Assembly: GCF_001905825.1 (NCBI RefSeq)
Contig: NZ_LIVV01000003.1
Coordinates: forward strand, 726,956-790,955
DNA: 64,000 nucleotides
DNA from: Streptomyces sp. CB02009
Lineage (GTDB): Bacteria > Actinomycetota > Actinomycetes > Streptomycetales > Streptomycetaceae
Direction of reading: 5' to 3'
Shown piece after piece: positions 63,101 to 64,000 of this stretch; positions within the stretch are counted from its first letter, which is position 1, and each line of letters opens with the position of its first letter. A program made the translations under genes and the position numbers. Under the pieces are notes generated by a model, which ran no database searches, was not told where the DNA came from, and worked only from the letters and a program-made list of their open reading frames with translations.

Positions 63101-64000
63101 TCAACCCTGGAATCGGTACTCCTCGAGCAGCCGACGACCAATGATCATTTTCTGGATCTCGGCGGTACCTTCACCGATGAGCAGCATCGGCGCCTCGCGG
63201 TAGAGGCGCTCGATCTCGTACTCCTTGGAGAACCCGTAGCCGCCGTGGATGCGGAAGGCATCCTCGACGACCTCCTTGCAGTATTCGGAGGCGAGGTACT
63301 TCGCCATCCCTGCTTCGAGGTCGTTTCGTTCCCCGGAGTCCTTTTTGCGTGCTGCGTTCACCATCATCGCATGAGCGGCCTCGACCTTGGTAGCCATCTC
63401 GGCCAGCTTGAACTGAATCGCCTGGTGCTGGGCGATCGCCTTGCCGAAAGTGTGACGTTGCTGGGCATACGAGACACCGAGTTCGAAAGCACGCTGAGCG
63501 ACGCCGCAACCACGGGCCGCCACGTTGACGCGGCCGACCTCGACGCCGTCCATCATTTGGTAAAACCCTCGGCCGGTGACGCCGCCGAGGACCCGATTGG
63601 CCGGAATGCGCAGTCCGTCCATGATGAGCTCGGTCGTGTCGACGCCCTTGTAGCCCATCTTGTCGATCTTCCCGGGGATGGTGAGGCCGGGGCGGACCTC
63701 TCCGAAGCCGGGCTCCTTCTCGACCAGGAAGGTCGTCATCGACTTGTGGGGGGCGGTGCCCTCCGGGTGTCCTTCGTCACTCCGGACGAGAACGGCGACC
63801 AGCGTGGACGTTCCGCCGTTGGTCAGCCACATCTTCTGGCCGTTCAGGACGTACTCGTCGCCGTCCTTCACCGCCTTCGACGTGATCGCCGACACGTCCG
63901 AGCCGAGGCCCGGCTCCGACATCGAGAACGCGCCGCGCGTCTCGCCGGCCGCCATCCGCGGAAGGAAGTAGTCCTTCTGCTCCTGGGTGCCGTGCTGCTT
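63101..64000 (-). CDS. Acyl-CoA dehydrogenase, C-terminal part (gene leaves the right edge)
   Basis: About 300 residues. The middle domain has GAFSMSEPGLGSDVSAITSKAVKDGDEYVLNGQKMWLTNGG, and the C-terminal helical domain has QRHTFGKAIAQHQAIQFKLAEMA, RIHGGYGFSKEYEIERLYREAP and IGEGTAEIQK, in which the Glu of GEGT is the usual catalytic base. FAD-dependent oxidation of an acyl-CoA. Codon choice is somewhat less G/C-extreme than its neighbours. From memory of a related streptomycete genome, an acyl-CoA dehydrogenase here lies next to ethylmalonyl-CoA pathway genes, so methylsuccinyl-CoA dehydrogenase is a possibility. 169 bp from psd. Confidence 0.92.
   Translation of the reverse strand, partial: KQHGTQEQKDYFLPRMAAGETRGAFSMSEPGLGSDVSAITSKAVKDGDEYVLNGQKMWLTNGGTSTLVAVLVRSDEGHPEGTAPHKSMTTFLVEKEPGFGEVRPGLTIPGKIDKMGYKGVDTTELIMDGLRIPANRVLGGVTGRGFYQMMDGVEVGRVNVAARGCGVAQRAFELGVSYAQQRHTFGKAIAQHQAIQFKLAEMATKVEAAHAMMVNAARKKDSGERNDLEAGMAKYLASEYCKEVVEDAFRIHGGYGFSKEYEIERLYREAPMLLIGEGTAEIQKMIIGRRLLEEYRFQG

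Overview
The window is high-GC actinobacterial chromosome and almost certainly Streptomyces: strong G/C bias at codon third positions, many GTG starts, leaderless genes, an F420-type oxidoreductase, a duplicated zinc-free ribosomal protein set, and a modular macrolide-type polyketide synthase carrying a TTA codon. I saw no rRNA, tRNA, CRISPR array, insertion sequence or prophage.

Left edge (1-3770, minus strand): the start of a type I PKS gene that leaves the window. It begins with a KSQ-AT-ACP loading module predicted to make a propionyl starter, followed by the first extension KS. A good promoter sits just upstream, and the genes to the right look like ordinary chromosome, so about 3.8 kb is probably the edge of a biosynthetic cluster.

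4.0-8.0 kb: a minus-strand group (28-residue membrane peptide, ECF sigma factor, small membrane protein), then a zinc-starvation island: rpsN and rpmB leftwards and rpmG, rpmE, a CobW-like protein and rpsR rightwards, diverging from a Zur-like palindrome. 8-25 kb: a secreted choice-of-anchor/SpaA-repeat protein, membrane proteins, a DUF1906 secreted protein, a PcaD-PcaC fusion, an MBL hydrolase, exonuclease III, a complete glutamate-type ABC transporter, a secreted S15 peptidase, a TPR protein and a cytochrome P450.

25-41 kb: gamma-glutamyltransferase, methionine aminopeptidase facing an XRE regulator across a shared palindrome, and a reductive pyrimidine/hydantoin degradation operon (beta-ureidopropionase, aminotransferase, hydantoinase, F420-type oxidoreductase), followed after a GNAT gene by an NCS1 permease. 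41-52 kb: lipoate-protein ligase, inositol-phosphatase-like enzyme, FAD oxidoreductase, YciO/Sua5 protein, phosphodiesterase, an alkylation repair pair (Ada-AlkA fusion and Ogt), a sirtuin, a BCCT transporter and glycerate kinase. 52.6-59.5 kb: a palindromic repeat element, a PucR-type regulator, and a divergent five-gene branched-chain amino acid (Liv) transporter. The right edge has pssA and psd for phosphatidylethanolamine synthesis and the C-terminal part of an acyl-CoA dehydrogenase.

No wholly new multi-gene system stands out. The most unusual signals are a CobW-family protein without a P-loop in the zinc island, an F420-type enzyme inside the pyrimidine operon, a mirrored palindromic (BIME-like) element, short tandem repeats built over stop codons, a trypsin-family protease with Tyr in place of the oxyanion-hole Gly, and an unassigned membrane-anchored protein at 25.2-25.9 kb.
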